64,000 nucleotides of DNA from Nonomuraea rubra (GCF_014207985.1 NZ_JACHMI010000001.1:8663001-8727000), one strand, 5' to 3'. Shown: positions 7,638 through 16,001, counted from the stretch's first letter. Notes: generated from the letters alone by a model not told the origin. A program made the numbers and translations.

Positions 7638-8231
7638 ATGAACGAGATGCTGCTGCTTCGCCACGGTGAGACCGAATGGAGCAAGGCAGGCAAACACACC
7701 GGCCGTACCGACCTGCCTTTGACGGAGCACGGCGAGGACCAGGCCAGGGCCCTGGCGCCCCTGGTCAAGGAGCCGTTCGACCTGGTGCTGGTCTCCCCCG
7801 CCCAGCGCGCCCGCCGCACGGCGGACCTGGCCGGGCTGACCGGCTACCAGGTGGACGAGGACATGTGGGAGTGGGACTACGGCGGTTACGAGGGGATCAC
7901 CACGCCGGAGATCCGCAAGACCAGGGCCGGGTGGTACCTGTGGCGTGACGGCGTGATCCAGGGCGACGCCGAGCATCCCGGCGAGAGCGCGGCGCAGGTG
8001 GGCGCGCGCGCCGACCGGGTGATCGAGCGGGCCAGGCAGGCGGAGGGGCGGGTGGCGCTGGTGGCGCACGGCCACTTCCTGCGCGTGCTGGCCGCCCGCT
8101 GGCTGCGCCTGCCGCCCGAGGACGGCAGGCTGCTGAGGCTGGACACGGGCACCTACTCGCGGCTCGGCTTCGAGCACGCCGAGCCGGTGCTCATGGCTTG
8201 GAACGCCCCCGTCAACTCGATGGCGGGCTAG
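7638..8231 (+). CDS. Histidine phosphatase family protein
   Basis: A 197-aa member of the phosphoglycerate-mutase-like superfamily. The catalytic RHG is in LLLRHGETEWS at the N-terminus and the second histidine is in VALVAHGHFLRVLAARW. The central acidic residue is in the WEWDYGGYEG segment. These enzymes hydrolyse small phosphate esters through a phosphohistidine. ATG codons at 7626, 7629 and 7638 are possible; I prefer 7638 because the RHG motif then falls at the usual distance from the N-terminus. It ends 8 nt before the convergent sigma-like gene. The specific substrate is not known. Confidence 0.88.
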   Translation: MNEMLLLRHGETEWSKAGKHTGRTDLPLTEHGEDQARALAPLVKEPFDLVLVSPAQRARRTADLAGLTGYQVDEDMWEWDYGGYEGITTPEIRKTRAGWYLWRDGVIQGDAEHPGESAAQVGARADRVIERARQAEGRVALVAHGHFLRVLAARWLRLPPEDGRLLRLDTGTYSRLGFEHAEPVLMAWNAPVNSMAG

Positions 8232-8238
8232 ACCCTGG

Positions 8239-8499
8239 CTAGACCTTCGTGCGCAGGGCCGACTCGTGCAGGGCCCTGCTCACCAGCCAGCCGCGTAAGG
8301 ACCCCAGGCTGGGGTCGTACGACAGGGGCCGCTCCCAGAGCGCGGTGAACACGTCCTGGGTGACCTCCTCCGCGTACGCCTGGCTGCCGGTGACCTTGAC
8401 GGCGACGCCGTACACGTACGGGCCGTGCTGGTCGTAGGCGTCGGCCAGCGCGTCGAGGTCGCCGGCCGTCAGCCGCGCGCACAGGTCCATGTCGCTCAT
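8239..8499 (-). CDS. Region-2-only sigma-70 (ECF-like) protein
   Basis: Only 86 aa. It matches sigma-70 region 2: DLDALADAYDQHGPYVYGVAVKVTG followed by AEEVTQDVFTALWERPLSYDPSLGSLRGWLVSRALH, where the last part is the -10 recognition helix. The region 4 domain of ECF sigma factors (usual length 160-200 aa) is absent; the frame closes with TAG at 8239 directly after region 2. ATGA overlap with the upstream zinc-finger/MDMPI gene implies coupled translation. It could be a truncated ECF factor or a free-standing region 2 module that works with, or is held by, the upstream protein. Confidence 0.75.
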   Translation of the reverse strand: MSDMDLCARLTAGDLDALADAYDQHGPYVYGVAVKVTGSQAYAEEVTQDVFTALWERPLSYDPSLGSLRGWLVSRALHESALRTKV

Positions 8500-9398
8500 C
8501 AGTCGCATCCCAGCGTCGCGGCGGCGCGGATCAGGTCGCGGGCGAGCCCGGGATCGCCCTCGGCGGCGTACGGGAAGCAGTCGGGCAGCCATCGGTTGGC
8601 CAGCAGCCGGCAGAAGTCCACGGCGTCGGCCGAGACGAGCACGCCGACGTGGTCGGAGGCCGGGGAGAGCGGGACCGTCCAGGTGCCGCCGCCGGGGCCG
8701 GTCAGCACGACGGTGGCGGAGACGTCGCGGCGCGGGCCCTTCATCGCGCGCGGCAGCAGGGCCAGGCCGAACTCGGCGATCATGCGCACGTGCTCGGGCC
8801 GGGGCGCGGCCCTGGAGCGGTCGGTGGCGGCCCGGATGTCGTCGGCGTGCGTCCACGTCTCGAACGTGCGCTGGACCATGGCCTGGCGCAGCGGCGCGCG
8901 GACCGGGGTGGGGCTGGGGCCGGCCAGGGCCACCTCGACGTCCAGCAGCACCTCGGTGCCGGCCGACACGCGCTGCAGCAGGGACCCGGCCTGGTCGCGC
9001 CAGCGCCGGTGGATCGGCGCGGCCATCGTGGTCACGCCCGCGCCGGCCACGCCCATGAACCTGGCCACGGTCTCGTCGTTGGCGGCCAGGTGCTCGACGA
9101 GCCCCCTGATCGTGCCGTGCCGGGCGATCGGGGCCTCCCAGTCGGGCGCGCTCAGCTCGGCCAGCAGGTCGTCCATGAGCGCGACCTGCTCGGCGTACGG
9201 GACCGCGACCGTCGCCACGGGCACCAGGGCCGGGCTGCGGCGCCGGCGCGCCAGGGACATCACGGCCTCGCGCAGCGACGGGGGCGGCTCGGCGGCCGTC
9301 TCCGGCCCGTCGAGCAGCGCGATGGCAGCGCTGCAGTCGGGGCACGAGGCGACGTGGTCGTCTGGGCTCTGCCCGTTGTAGAGGTAAGAGTCCGTCAT
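8499..9398 (-). CDS. Zinc-finger/MDMPI-domain protein, likely anti-sigma partner
   Basis: A 299-aa protein. Residues about 17-26 show HVASCPDCSAA, an HxxxCxxC arrangement like zinc-binding anti-sigma (ZAS) domains. From about residue 65 it continues as a maleylpyruvate-isomerase-type (MDMPI/DinB) fold: EQVALMDDLLAEL, HGTIRGLVEHLAANDE and QRTFETWTHADDI, where the histidines are candidate metal ligands, and then an SCP2-like C-terminal part. ATG 9398 follows GGAGG at good spacing; a GTG at 9404 is less likely. Overlap with the region-2-only sigma gene suggests a regulator/sigma pair, but the order (anti-sigma first) is unusual. Mycothiol-dependent enzyme activity is an alternative. Confidence 0.75.
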   Translation of the reverse strand: MTDSYLYNGQSPDDHVASCPDCSAAIALLDGPETAAEPPPSLREAVMSLARRRRSPALVPVATVAVPYAEQVALMDDLLAELSAPDWEAPIARHGTIRGLVEHLAANDETVARFMGVAGAGVTTMAAPIHRRWRDQAGSLLQRVSAGTEVLLDVEVALAGPSPTPVRAPLRQAMVQRTFETWTHADDIRAATDRSRAAPRPEHVRMIAEFGLALLPRAMKGPRRDVSATVVLTGPGGGTWTVPLSPASDHVGVLVSADAVDFCRLLANRWLPDCFPYAAEGDPGLARDLIRAAATLGCD

Positions 9399-9418
9399 GG
9401 CCACCTCCGCAGCCGACG

Positions 9419-10177
9419 CTAACCCGGCGGGCTCCCTGGTGCCAGGCGGCAGCCGGGGAACGGTGCCAGAAGCGTCTCACGCCAGCGGCCTTCAAGGTAG
9501 TCGCGGGCGCGTTTTCCCCAGTCCAGGAGCCGAGAATCCGGCTCGGCCTCGTCGTCGAGGCCGAGTGCCGCGTCGCGGGCGCGCTGGGTGGCCAGGTGGT
9601 CGTCGAGGGAGACGGCCCAGAGGGTGACCGCCTCGGTGTCACAGAACAGCACCTCGTACAGGCCGACGAGGGTGTGGCCGTGCTCGGCGAGCATGGGGGC
9701 CCGTTCCGTGCGTACGGCGTGCAGGTAGTCGAGCGCGGCCCCGGGGCGTACGCGGGCGTTCTCGAAGAGGTAGAGCTCGGCGGCGGGCGCCTCGGCGAGC
9801 GGCGGGCAGCCGGGCACGGCCCCGAGCGGCCGGGAGAACGCGGAGAAGCGCAGGTCGTCGATGTCGGACAGGAACAGGCGCTGGTCGACGCCCTGGTAGA
9901 TCTCCATCATCTGCCGCCAGCCGCCGTCCCAGCCGCCGTGGCAGTCCCACAGCGTGACGGCCTTGAACTGGGGGTGGCCGGTGATGCCGACCGCGTAGAA
10001 GGCGCCGACGAGGTCGATCTCGCGCGACCTGATGGACATGCCGGAGGTGAGCTCCGGGGCCGCGCGCTCCTCGTCCTCGCGCTTGTAGCGGGTCAGCCAG
10101 GTGAGGTACTCCAGCGGGCGCCTGGAGTTCATCGGCCGGAAGTCGACCTCCTCGATCAGGTGGATCGCGCGCCGCAC
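9419..10177 (-). CDS. NIPSNAP-like protein
   Basis: A 252-aa protein. The segment ELYLFENARVRPGAALDYLHA...RAPMLAEHGHTLVGLYEVLF is the pattern of the ferredoxin-like NIPSNAP fold, and the N-terminal half (ELTSGMSIRSREIDLVGAFYAVG) may be a second, diverged copy. NIPSNAP proteins in bacteria are small dimeric proteins often found in catabolic operons; no catalytic residues are established. GTG 10177 was chosen because GGAGG lies 7 nt upstream; 10180 is also possible. An operator copy shared with the PhyH operon and LLM gene lies 17 nt upstream, linking this gene to the same pathway. Confidence 0.65.
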   Translation of the reverse strand: MRRAIHLIEEVDFRPMNSRRPLEYLTWLTRYKREDEERAAPELTSGMSIRSREIDLVGAFYAVGITGHPQFKAVTLWDCHGGWDGGWRQMMEIYQGVDQRLFLSDIDDLRFSAFSRPLGAVPGCPPLAEAPAAELYLFENARVRPGAALDYLHAVRTERAPMLAEHGHTLVGLYEVLFCDTEAVTLWAVSLDDHLATQRARDAALGLDDEAEPDSRLLDWGKRARDYLEGRWRETLLAPFPGCRLAPGSPPG

Positions 10178-10193
10178 CACGCCTCCTCCGACT

Positions 10194-10207
10194 ACCAAGC
10201 GATTGCT
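10194..10207. promoter_or_regulatory. TetR-type palindromic operator, copy 3
   Basis: ACCAAGCGATTGCT matches the reverse complement of copy 1 at 13 of 14 positions. It is 17 nt upstream of the NIPSNAP-like gene start. A looser half-similar site (CAGGCGCTTG) lies at about 10231-10240. Confidence 0.65.
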
Positions 10208-10225
10208 TGGCTCAGAGGATAGCGA

Positions 10226-10483
10226 TCAGGCAGGCGCTTGGGAAGGCTGGGGCCCCCGTCCCGTGAGCCACTCCAGGACCCTGCGGTGCCCGGACGCGGC
10301 GTCCTCGAAGTGGCCCCAGTGCCAGTACCGGGGCTGGTCCCGGATGCCGGTCACCCAGGTGCGGTAGGAGACGGAGGCGCCAGTGGCGGCGGGCGCCACG
10401 CCATAGGTGCGGATCACGACCTTGCCGCCCGGCGCGAACAGCACGTCGTCGGCGATCGGATACAGAGTCATCTGGTCGAGCAT
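10226..10483 (-). CDS. Small conserved-looking hypothetical protein
   Basis: An 85-aa protein with no signal peptide or membrane segment. Recognisable features are the segments YPIADDVLFAPGGKVVIRTYGVAP and RTWVTGIRDQPRYWHWGHFED, rich in aromatic residues. I do not recognise a family. Codon use (strong G/C third positions) supports a real gene. The ATG at 10483 is chosen over an upstream GTG at 10501 because the protein-like composition begins there; no strong ribosome-binding site is visible. It lies upstream of the NIPSNAP-like gene on the same strand, 48 nt apart, with operator copy 3 in between. Confidence 0.55.
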   Translation of the reverse strand: MLDQMTLYPIADDVLFAPGGKVVIRTYGVAPAATGASVSYRTWVTGIRDQPRYWHWGHFEDAASGHRRVLEWLTGRGPQPSQAPA

Positions 10484-10524
10484 GACCTGAATCCTGGCCA
10501 AAGCACGAGGCCGGGCGGTTACAC

Positions 10525-10560
10525 CACCGGCGCGCCCTCGTTACGCGGGGCGCGCCGGTG
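10525..10560 (-). terminator. Strong hairpin terminator
   Basis: A perfect 13-bp stem (CACCGGCGCGCCC with its complement) around a 10-nt loop lies just downstream of the DUF397 gene, which reads leftwards. No long T run follows, as is common in actinobacteria. Confidence 0.75.
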
Positions 10561-10571
10561 TGAACATGCTG

Positions 10572-10808
10572 TTACACGAGGAGGCCGTCGAACTCTCCGT
10601 CCTTCACCCCGAGCACCAGGGCCCGGATCTCGTCGCGGGTATAGATGAGGGCAGGGCCGTCGGGGAAGCGCGAGTTACGCACCGCGATGCCCCCGTCGGG
10701 AAGCTCCGCGAGCTCGACGCAGTTGCCCTGCGAGTTGCTGTAGCGGCTCTTGCGCCAGGCGACCTGGGTGAGGTCCGCCGCCGGCATGCCGTTGTAGGTC
10801 TGGTTCAT
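10572..10808 (-). CDS. DUF397 domain-containing protein
   Basis: A 78-aa protein with the DUF397 signature: WRKSRYSNSQGNCVELAELPDGGIAVRNSRFPDGPALIYTR spread over residues about 18-59. DUF397 proteins are small actinobacterial partners of XRE/DUF5753 regulators, as in the WhiJ- and BldB-linked loci of Streptomyces. The start codon follows directly after the stop of the regulator gene (TAG then ATG, no gap), so the two are made together. A strong hairpin follows the stop. It probably binds or modulates the upstream regulator. Confidence 0.9.
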   Translation of the reverse strand: MNQTYNGMPAADLTQVAWRKSRYSNSQGNCVELAELPDGGIAVRNSRFPDGPALIYTRDEIRALVLGVKDGEFDGLLV

Positions 10809-11675
10809 CTACATCTTTCTGAGAAGACCGCCGATGAGCTCGACGGTGCCCCCTGGCGTGGTGCTCTCCACGCACAACTGCTCCATGGCCGTGAGGTACG
10901 GATCGATGTCCTCACGTTTGTCCAGGTACAGGGCACCCCATAGCTGCTCGACGTAGACAACGTCCGACAAGTCGGACTCGGGAAACCGCAAGATGCTGAA
11001 CGCGCCCCCCTCAGCGGCATGCTTGCCGAACCTGAAGGGCATCACCTGGAGGGTGATGTTGGGAAGGGCAGCGACTTCCAGCAGATGCTGGAGCTGCTCG
11101 GACATGACCTCCCGCCCGCCGATGGTCCGCTTGAGCGCCGCCTCGTCGATGACGGCCCACAGCCGGGGTCCGTCTTTCTGGGTGAAGCGCTCCTGGCGCT
11201 GCATGCGCAGGTGCACGCGCCGTTCGATTCTCTCGGAACTCGCATCGGGGTTGCCAAGCTGGAAGACCGAACGCGCATACGAGGCCGTCTGCAGCAGGCC
11301 CGGCACGAACTGCACCTCATAGGTACGGATCACGCTGGCCGCCTCCTCCAAACCGATGTACGTGGTGAACCACGACGGCAGTTCGGCCGAGTACTTGTGC
11401 CACCACCCGGGGGTGTTGGCCTCGCGCACCATCTCCAGCAGGGCACGGCGTTCGGCATCGTCGACGACGCCGTACAGGGTGAGCAGGTCTTCCACGTCAC
11501 GTGTCTTGAAGCCCACGCGGCCGAGCTCCATGCGGCTGATCTTGGACTCGGACGCCCGGATGTGGAATCCGGCCTGTGCCCGGTCGAGCCCGCTGGCCTC
11601 GCGGAGGCGCCTGAGACTCGCCCCCAGCATGATGCGCCGAACGGTTGAACCGGTCCCGGGCGGATCAATCGACAC
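10809..11675 (-). CDS. XRE-family HTH regulator with DUF5753 domain
   Basis: A 288-aa regulator. Residues about 15-75 form the HTH (LGASLRRLREASGLDRAQAG...SESKISRMELGR). The remainder matches DUF5753: IRTYEVQFVPGLLQTASYARSVF, the RRVHLRMQRQERF segment, WAVIDEAALKRTIGG, ITLQVMPF and AFSILRFPESDLSDVVYVE. GTG 11675 has AAGGAG upstream. It is divergent from an anti-sigma-like ATPase gene and directly followed by DUF397, the classic actinobacterial three-gene arrangement linked to development and antibiotic control. It may bind the repeated TGCAC elements in the shared intergenic region; that is inference. Confidence 0.9.
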   Translation of the reverse strand: MSIDPPGTGSTVRRIMLGASLRRLREASGLDRAQAGFHIRASESKISRMELGRVGFKTRDVEDLLTLYGVVDDAERRALLEMVREANTPGWWHKYSAELPSWFTTYIGLEEAASVIRTYEVQFVPGLLQTASYARSVFQLGNPDASSERIERRVHLRMQRQERFTQKDGPRLWAVIDEAALKRTIGGREVMSEQLQHLLEVAALPNITLQVMPFRFGKHAAEGGAFSILRFPESDLSDVVYVEQLWGALYLDKREDIDPYLTAMEQLCVESTTPGGTVELIGGLLRKM

Positions 11676-11918
11676 GTGCTGCTCCTTGGTCCTATCCCGT
11701 AAAGGGTCGTTTCCTTGCAACACGATGGGACCGCACCGTTCTCGGCGGCGCCCACCGCACGTAGCGAAGTTGCACCCGCGATACGCCCCTTTTGTGCGGG
11801 CGACCGCAGGGTAGCGGAGTATGCACCTACAGTCTGTCACTTCACGGCCGAAAGATCATGGGCCGCGGACAAGATCCCCTTTCCCCCATATTGACCATTT
11901 GAGGGCAACCGTAGCGCC

Positions 11919-11989
11919 TGCACGAGTTGTCTGCACGTGCATTCGCTCTTGCACCTGCACGAGAGTTTGCAGCAGAATGATCACGTGCA
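11919..11989. promoter_or_regulatory. Cluster of TGCAC repeats before the ATPase gene
   Basis: Within 71 bp there are TGCAC(G) elements at 11919, 11932, 11950 and 11956 plus further TGCA cores at 11968 and 11986. They include the palindrome TGCACGTGCA (11932-11941), and the 10-mer CCTGCACGAG occurs twice, 37 bp apart. The region lies between the divergent XRE regulator and ATPase genes and is a likely operator array. Confidence 0.5.
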
Positions 11990-12479
11990 ATCCACCACGG
12001 CACCCGGCCAGTGGACCACGTTCGATTGGTGGCCCCCTGTCGGCTGGTGGCCGGAGGCCGCCCGCGATCTGCTGGTCCCCGGCCCGTCGATGAGCGCCAC
12101 GTTCGTGCTCCCGCCCACCGCCACCTCGGTCCATACCGCCCGCAGCTTCACCGTGGGCGCGCTGACCGGCTGGGGCCTCGGCGAGCTGGCCGACAACATG
12201 GAGCTGGTGGTCTCCGAGCTCGCCACCAACGCCCTGCGGCACGGCCTGTGCCTGGACGACCCGGCCCGCCAGCGCTCCGTGCACATGTCACTCGTCCGCC
12301 GGGGGCCGCTGGTCACCAGCGCCTTCACCGATCCAGCCTCCTCGGTCCCGGTGCTGCGATACCCTGGGCCCCTTGACACCGGTGGCCTCGGACTCCACAT
12401 CGTCGAATCGCTCAGCCTCCGCTGGGGCTGGTCCGCACTCGCGCCTCACGGAAAGATCGTCTGGGCAGTCCTCTCCTGA
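11985..12479 (+). CDS. HATPase_c_2 (anti-sigma/RsbW-like) ATP-binding protein
   Basis: A 164-aa single-domain GHKL ATPase. The N box reads ELVVSELATNALRHG, and a degenerate G region (DTGGLGLHIVESLSLRWGW) follows. Such proteins act as serine kinases or anti-sigma factors that bind anti-anti-sigma proteins in the cytoplasm. GTG 11985 is the likely start; the frame extends to an ATG at 11937 but that overlaps the repeat-rich promoter region. The gene is divergent from the XRE/DUF5753-DUF397 pair, and the three together are a recurrent actinobacterial regulatory locus. Confidence 0.82.
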   Translation: MQSTTAPGQWTTFDWWPPVGWWPEAARDLLVPGPSMSATFVLPPTATSVHTARSFTVGALTGWGLGELADNMELVVSELATNALRHGLCLDDPARQRSVHMSLVRRGPLVTSAFTDPASSVPVLRYPGPLDTGGLGLHIVESLSLRWGWSALAPHGKIVWAVLS

Positions 12480-12557
12480 CCGGGGGTGATCTGCATTACC
12501 GTGGATGGTCATGGCTCACGGTGAGTCCCGCGCGCGACCCCATGAGAGTGCTGACAG

Positions 12558-14978
12558 ATGGAAGATCACCTGCTCGGCTGGCTACGAACACTGGACGAGG
12601 ACCGGCTCGGCCGCATCCTGGCCAACAGGCCCGACGCCATCGCCGCGCCCTGGCCCAGGCGGCTCGACACCCTGACCCAGCGGCTCGGCAACGCCGTCGC
12701 CGTGATCGAGACCCTGCGCCGCCTGCCGTTGCCCTGCCTCCAGGTCGCCGAGACCGCCCTGGCCATGACCCGCCCCACCCTCGAGTCCCTGGCGAGCTTC
12801 CTCAGCAGCCCGCCCGAGGAGGTGACGCCCTGGCTGGAGCACCTCTACGACCACGCGCTGGCCTGGCCGGGCGACGACGGCGTCATCCACCTCGCCGAGG
12901 GCGTCGCGCGCTGGTGGACCGCGCCGCTCAGCCTCGGCGAGCCGCTCGCGCACTACCTGAACGCCTGGTCGATCAGCAACGACGCGCTGCACGCCCTGGC
13001 CCGCAACCTCGGCCTGCCCGTGCAGGGCAACAAGCGCCGCATGATCAGCCGGGTCATCGAGGCGCTCAGCGACACCGACCGCGTCAGGGCGCTGATGCGC
13101 CACGCCCCCGAGGGCACCGTGCCGCTGCTCGACCGCTTCGCCTGGGACGGCCCCGCGCTCGCCGTCGACGGCGCCAGGTTCGTCAGCCCCGGCACGCCCG
13201 AGCGGTGGTGCGCCGACCACGGCCTGCTCTTCCGGCCGAGCTGGCACAAGGCCGAGATCCCCCGCGAGGTGGCGATCTGCCTGCGCGGCTCCGGCTACCA
13301 CCCGGCCTACCTGCCCGAGGCGCCCGAGGTGGCCACGATCCCGGTCGACCCCGAGGAGGTCGACCACCTGATGACGCTGGCCGCGCCGCACGTGGTCGAG
13401 CGGTGCGCGGCCCTGCTCGACAACACCTCCAAGACGCCGCTGCCGCTGCTCAAGACCGGCGGCGTGGGCGTGCGCGAGGTCCGCAGGATGGCCAAGGAGA
13501 CCGGCTGCGACGAGGACGAGACGCGGCTGCTGCTGGAGGTCTGCGCGGTGGCCAGGCTGCTGGCCTGGGACGAGCCGTCCGGCGGCATGATCCCCACCGA
13601 GCGGTTCGACCGGTGGCGGCTCGACGAGGGCTCGGCCCGGCTGCGGGTGCTGCTGGCCGCCTGGTGGCGGATGGAGCGCTCCTCGCTGCGCAAGATCGAC
13701 GGCAAGTACGGCACCGTGCTCGGCGACGACCCCGCGGGCCCCGTCATCGCCCAGGTGCGCAGGGCCGTGCTGTCGGTGCTCACCCACCTGCCCTCGGGCA
13801 CGGCCTTCGCCGACCGCGACAGCCTGATCAGCAGCGTCCACTGGCACGCCCCGCTGATCGACCGGGCGCTGCTGCGCGAGTGCGCGCCCGGCGTGCTCGA
13901 CGAGGCCAGGCTGCTCGGGCTGCTGGCCAACAACGCGCTGACCGACCTCGGCCGCGCCCTGGCCGGGCTGACGGCCAGGCCGGGAGACGAGAACGACGAC
14001 GCCGTCCCGATGGTCGAGCACGACCCGATGCTGGCGGAGGCGGCCACCAGGGCGCTGGCCAGCGTGCGCAGGAGCGCGCTGTTCGGGCCCGACCTGACCG
14101 CGGTCGTCACGGGGCCGCCGTCGGCGGAGCTGGCGGCACTGCTCGACCGCTGCGCCGACCGCGAGTCGCGCGGCGCGGCCTCGGTGTGGCGCTTCACCAC
14201 GCCGAGCGTGCGGCGGGCGCTCGACCAGGGGTACGAGGCCGACGACCTGCTCGACGAGCTGGCGGCGGTGGGCACCATCCCGCAGCCGCTCGAATACCTG
14301 GTCCGCGACACCGCCCGCAGGCACGGCGAGGTGACGGTGAGCACGGTCGGCTGCGTGGTGCAGGCCACCGACCCGACGCTGCTGGCCGAGATCGCCGCCC
14401 ACCGGCGGCTGGGCCGGCTGGGGCTGCGGCTGCTGGCCCCCACGGTGCTGGTCAGCGCGGCGCCGGCCGATCGTACGCTGGCCGCGCTGCGCGAGGTCGG
14501 CTACTCCCCCGTGCCCGTCTCCGACACCGGCGAGATCACCATCCACCGGGCCAGGGCGGAGGAGAGCGCCCCCGGCAAGCTGATCCTGCTGCCGGGCGGG
14601 CAGGTGGCCGAGCTGTCGGAGTTCCCCGGCCTGGCGGAGTTCGAGGCGCCGGCGCACATGCTGGTCGAGCCGCCGCCCGACCCGTACGAGCACGCCCGCC
14701 GCCTCGTCGCCACCGGCCGGTCGGACGACGAGAGGAACGGGCGCACCTGGGCGATCATCGGCAGGATGGCGACCAGGCTGCCGACGGCGCAGCAGTCGCT
14801 GCTCGGCTTCGTCGTCGACCGGGGCGTGCGCGCCGGCATCACGCTGGCCGACGGGCTGACCGCCACGATCAGCCATGGCGAGCTCAAGGGCGGCGCGCTG
14901 GACGCGTGGTGCGAGGAGGCCGGCGACTACCTGGAGTTCCCCCTCGCCGAGATCGTCGAGGTCCGGGGCGCCTACTGA
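12558..14978 (+). CDS. Helicase-associated (XPB/Ssl2-like N-terminal) domain protein
   Basis: An 806-aa protein belonging to the actinobacterial helicase-associated family (Helicase_C_3/PF13625-like). The N-terminal part (WLRTLDEDRLGRILANRPD) is the typical opening of this family. The C-terminal third (RRLGRLGLRLLAPTVLVSAAPADRTLAALREVGYSPV) resembles the XPB-associated region. No Walker motifs are present, so it is not itself an ATPase. In relatives it is often near the XPB/RAD25 helicase gene and is thought to work with it in DNA repair; no helicase is adjacent here. The stop overlaps the convergent binding-protein gene by 7 nt. Confidence 0.82.
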   Translation: MEDHLLGWLRTLDEDRLGRILANRPDAIAAPWPRRLDTLTQRLGNAVAVIETLRRLPLPCLQVAETALAMTRPTLESLASFLSSPPEEVTPWLEHLYDHALAWPGDDGVIHLAEGVARWWTAPLSLGEPLAHYLNAWSISNDALHALARNLGLPVQGNKRRMISRVIEALSDTDRVRALMRHAPEGTVPLLDRFAWDGPALAVDGARFVSPGTPERWCADHGLLFRPSWHKAEIPREVAICLRGSGYHPAYLPEAPEVATIPVDPEEVDHLMTLAAPHVVERCAALLDNTSKTPLPLLKTGGVGVREVRRMAKETGCDEDETRLLLEVCAVARLLAWDEPSGGMIPTERFDRWRLDEGSARLRVLLAAWWRMERSSLRKIDGKYGTVLGDDPAGPVIAQVRRAVLSVLTHLPSGTAFADRDSLISSVHWHAPLIDRALLRECAPGVLDEARLLGLLANNALTDLGRALAGLTARPGDENDDAVPMVEHDPMLAEAATRALASVRRSALFGPDLTAVVTGPPSAELAALLDRCADRESRGAASVWRFTTPSVRRALDQGYEADDLLDELAAVGTIPQPLEYLVRDTARRHGEVTVSTVGCVVQATDPTLLAEIAAHRRLGRLGLRLLAPTVLVSAAPADRTLAALREVGYSPVPVSDTGEITIHRARAEESAPGKLILLPGGQVAELSEFPGLAEFEAPAHMLVEPPPDPYEHARRLVATGRSDDERNGRTWAIIGRMATRLPTAQQSLLGFVVDRGVRAGITLADGLTATISHGELKGGALDAWCEEAGDYLEFPLAEIVEVRGAY

Positions 14979-15991
14979 AGCGGTTTCGCCTTCTTCAGGT
15001 TCGCCACCAGCTCCTCCAGGAAGGTGGCGTACCCCTGGTAGCTGAAGGGGGCCTCGGCGGACCACGGGTAGAGCTGGCCGGCCTCGACCGCGGGGAGCTT
15101 GGCGAAGGTGGGCTTCTTCATCATCTCCTCGGGCTTGAGCGCCTGCGTACGCGTGTCGTAGAGGATCACGTCGGCGTCGTACTCGTCGGCGTTCTCCCAG
15201 CTCAGGGTCTGGAAGAAGCCGCCCTCGTCCACCTTCGACGGCGTCACGACGTTCAGGCCGGCGTTCACCATGTGCACGATGTCCGGGTACTCGGGCGGGT
15301 TGACGACCCAGAACGCGTCCGCGCCGCCCGACGCCAGGAGGATCCTGAGGTTCTTGAACTGGGCGAGCTCCTTGGTGGCCGCCTCCATGCGGGCCTTGGC
15401 CTCGGGCACGCCCTCCATGCTCGCGCCGAGCGACGCGGCCAGCTCCTCGTACTTGCCGATCACCTCGGTGGCGCTCTTGCCGGTGAGCATGACGCCGGCG
15501 GTGGGGGCGACCTGCTCGATGGTGTCCCTGGACTTCTCGGGCACGTACCAGAGGGTGCCGTTGACGTACATGCTGCTGACCAGGAGGTCGGGCTGCAGCG
15601 CGATGTACTGCTCGACGTTGAACTCGTCCCAGACGTTGCCCAGGCCCGTGACCTTGGTGATGTCGACGTTGCCGACCTGCGGGTCCCTGCTGCCGTCCTT
15701 CAGCTTGTGCGGGCCGAAGACCGCGATCGGGCGCACGCCGAAGTCCCACAGGGCGGCCGCGGCGCCCACCTGGGCGACGATCCTGGTGGGGACCTTGGGC
15801 TGCTCCAGCTTCTTGCCGCGGTCGTCGGTGAACGTCCACGGCCCCTGGGAGGGGGCGCCGGAGGAGGCCGGCGCGGCGGGGGTCGCCTGCGTGCTCGTGC
15901 CGCCGTCACCGCATGCCGCGAGTGTCAGGGCCGCCGCGAGTCCCGCCGCGCCCGACAGGAAGCCCCTGCGAGCCAGTACCGGTCCCGACAT
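14972..15991 (-). CDS. Iron-siderophore ABC transporter substrate-binding lipoprotein
   Basis: A 339-aa FhuD/FepB-like binding protein. The N-terminus has RRGF followed by a hydrophobic stretch and LTLAACGDG, a lipobox with a Tat-like twin-arginine. The mature protein shows the class segments PTRIVAQVGAAAALWDFGVRPIAVFG and QPDLLVSS. The start at ATG 15991 has AGGAG 6 nt upstream; the ATG at 15997 is too close to it. An IdeR-type iron box overlaps its promoter, and two FecCD permeases plus an ATPase are transcribed divergently, completing a ferric-siderophore importer. Confidence 0.9.
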   Translation of the reverse strand: MSGPVLARRGFLSGAAGLAAALTLAACGDGGTSTQATPAAPASSGAPSQGPWTFTDDRGKKLEQPKVPTRIVAQVGAAAALWDFGVRPIAVFGPHKLKDGSRDPQVGNVDITKVTGLGNVWDEFNVEQYIALQPDLLVSSMYVNGTLWYVPEKSRDTIEQVAPTAGVMLTGKSATEVIGKYEELAASLGASMEGVPEAKARMEAATKELAQFKNLRILLASGGADAFWVVNPPEYPDIVHMVNAGLNVVTPSKVDEGGFFQTLSWENADEYDADVILYDTRTQALKPEEMMKKPTFAKLPAVEAGQLYPWSAEAPFSYQGYATFLEELVANLKKAKPLQ

Positions 15992-16001
15992 GTACATCTC
16001 C

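Noticed and set aside
12582..15839. 1085-aa minus-strand open frame opposite the helicase-associated gene
   Set aside because: Low-complexity Gly/Arg/Gln-rich translation without domains; the plus-strand and siderophore-binding genes explain the region.
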